A program made the position numbers and the translations under genes. A stretch of DNA of 64,000 nt, from assembly GCF_003691585.1 (NCBI RefSeq), contig NZ_CP033169.1:1674001-1738000 (forward strand), written 5' to 3'. The first letter of the stretch is position 1, and every line of letters begins with the position of its first letter. Source of the DNA: Biomaibacter acetigenes. GTDB lineage: Bacteria; Bacillota; Thermosediminibacteria; Thermosediminibacterales; Tepidanaerobacteraceae. The notes under the pieces were generated by a model, which made no database searches, was not told where the DNA came from, and saw only the letters and a program-made list of their open reading frames with translations. This document shows positions 62,957 to 64,000 of this stretch, one piece after another.

Positions 62957-63865
62957 TTAATAACTTCTTGACTGTAAAAAATCCACCAGTTGAATAAAAA
63001 ACTCATTGTTATCAAACCTGGATACCAGGTCTTTGGCCTCCTGGCTAAGCTTTTCCACCATTTCAAGAGATTCTTGAAAGCCTAACACGGAAGGGAAGGT
63101 GTTTTTGTGATTTTTTACATCACTACCTGTGGGTTTGCCCAGTAATTTTTCATCACCATTGATGTCAAGTATATCATCAACTATCTGGAATATTAAACCG
63201 ATTTTTTCACCATAGTCATCCATTACTTTTAAATCCTGTGCTGGAGCTTCGGCAAGCCTGGCGCCGGACCATAGAGAGGCGCAAATCATACACCCGGTTT
63301 TATGCCTGTCAATATACAACAGGGTTTCTTTATCTATGCTCACACCTGTAGATTCTATATCTACAGTTTGACCTCCGACCATTCCATTGCTGCCTGCATC
63401 CTTTGACACCCTTTTTATAACGTCTATAACCGCTAAAGGAGAAATACCATCAATGTCGGAGTTTCTTGCAATAACGGAAAACGCATGTGTCAAAAGAGCA
63501 TCTCCGGCCAGCAGCGCTACCGCATCTCCAAAGACCCTGTGACAGGTAGGCTTTCCTCGCCTAAAATCATCATTATCCATCACGGGTAAATCATCATGTA
63601 TAAGTGAATAGGTATGTATCATTTCTATACCGCATGCGGTAGGAAGGACTTTTTCAAAAGGCAATCCGAAGAGTTTTGCGCTTTCCATAACCATTACGGG
63701 CCTCAGCCTTTTTCCTCCGGCAAGAGTGCTGTAGCGCATCGCCTGATGTATCTTTCCCGGATAATCATTTTCTCGGGGCAAATAAAAGTCCAGAGCGGCA
63801 TCTACCATTTTTGCTCTTTGGTTGAGAAATTTTTCAAATTCATCCAATCTCTTCAGAACCTCCAT
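62957..63865 (-). CDS. ispA: Farnesyl/geranylgeranyl diphosphate synthase
   Basis: Chain-elongating prenyltransferase. 302 residues: GGKRLRPVMVMESAKL, first Asp-rich motif IHDDLPVMDNDDFRRGKPTCHRVFG, GNGMVGGQTVDIES-like segment, KTGCMICASLWSGARLA and second Asp-rich motif QIVDDILDINGDEKLLGKPTGSD. Both DDxxD motifs are intact. Start ATG at 63865 lies within the xseB 3' end (overlap about 26 bp), so the two are coupled. Upstream of OLE RNA. Confidence 0.96.
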   Translation of the reverse strand: MEVLKRLDEFEKFLNQRAKMVDAALDFYLPRENDYPGKIHQAMRYSTLAGGKRLRPVMVMESAKLFGLPFEKVLPTACGIEMIHTYSLIHDDLPVMDNDDFRRGKPTCHRVFGDAVALLAGDALLTHAFSVIARNSDIDGISPLAVIDVIKRVSKDAGSNGMVGGQTVDIESTGVSIDKETLLYIDRHKTGCMICASLWSGARLAEAPAQDLKVMDDYGEKIGLIFQIVDDILDINGDEKLLGKPTGSDVKNHKNTFPSVLGFQESLEMVEKLSQEAKDLVSRFDNNEFFIQLVDFLQSRSY

Positions 63866-64000
63866 TAAATTCTTTTAAAGATATATTGCCATTCAGGTCT
63901 TTTACCAATATTTCTATTTTCCCCTCGGCTTCATCAAGTATCTTAGAACAAATTTTTGTCAAGTTTATGCCTTCTTCAAAGAGTGTAAGAGCTTCTTCCA
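63840..64000 (-). CDS. xseB: Exodeoxyribonuclease VII small subunit, 5' end outside window
   Basis: The last 53 codons are visible: LEEALTLFEEGINLTKICSKILDEAEGKIEILVKDLNGNISLKEF, the typical helical XseB sequence (...LeeslklYeeGikLak.C...L..ae.kv). It overlaps the ispA start and continues beyond 64000. Partner of XseA in single-strand DNA degradation. Confidence 0.92.
   Translation of the reverse strand, partial: EEALTLFEEGINLTKICSKILDEAEGKIEILVKDLNGNISLKEFNGGSEEIG

Overview
The window looks like the chromosome of a spore-forming, low-to-mid GC member of the Clostridia. A Thermoanaerobacterales or Tepidanaerobacter-like relative is my best guess, by inference only. The grounds are: sporulation genes (spo0A, spoIVB, spoIIM, spoIIAA-AB-sigF, spoVAC-AD-AE-AF, dacF, gerW) in the usual clostridial order; an IspH-ribosomal protein S1 fusion; strong AGGAGG ribosome binding sites with TTG and GTG starts; and an OLE RNA locus. 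Nearly all genes lie on the minus strand.

Layout. 0-2.2 kb: the end of a probable integrated element (unknown partial gene, tyrosine integrase) abutting a four-tRNA operon. 2.2-14.7 kb: housekeeping genes (cheR, speD, fni, ispH-rpsA, plsC, cmk, aroH, a BaiN-type flavoprotein, an ABC ATPase, speB, speE, rluB). 14.7-27.4 kb: an accessory catabolic-looking block centred on a 605-residue cobalamin-binding mutase-like protein. It also holds a KamB-like reactivase, two paralogous FAD oxidoreductases with cysteine clusters, a PyrK-like flavin/[2Fe-2S] protein, a Rossmann dehydrogenase, a PLP enzyme, RidA, a transporter, several small proteins and an FCD-type regulator. The same 15-bp palindrome (CTCATC-N3-GATGAG) lies before both operons of this block. 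27.5-34.3 kb: dacB-like, MazG-like, gerW, DUF2953, scpB-scpA, an M50 protease, and lysA behind a lysine riboswitch with tandem terminators. 34.3-44.5 kb: CoA-dehydratase-activase-type genes, the spoVA operon, dodecin, the spoIIA operon and dacF. 44.6-50.7 kb: pdp-punA-deoB-xerD, spoIIM, a deleted EndoQ-like gene and a NUDIX hydrolase. 50.9-64 kb: DUF3866, a MraY-like transferase, steB-steA, spo0A, spoIVB, recN, argR, nadK, tlyA, oapA, OLE RNA, ispA, xseB.

A striking cross-cutting feature is that more than 20 conserved genes carry single-base indels, mostly in short homopolymers (A4 where A5 is needed, A10 where A9 fits, G6 where G5 fits). They include spo0A, sigF, cmk, ispH, scpB, recN, xerD, spoVAD, spoVAF, spoIVB, pdp, gerW and dodecin. 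Since so many would be essential or conserved, consensus sequencing error is the simplest explanation. I therefore annotate full gene extents across the breaks and state where each break is.

The best candidate for an undescribed system is the 14.7-27.4 kb block, read as a cobalamin- and PLP-linked amine or amino-acid fermentation route under one regulator. The OLE RNA/OapA locus is a known but still poorly understood ribonucleoprotein system. Here it has a clear promoter and lacks the dxs gene that I remember as usual beside it.
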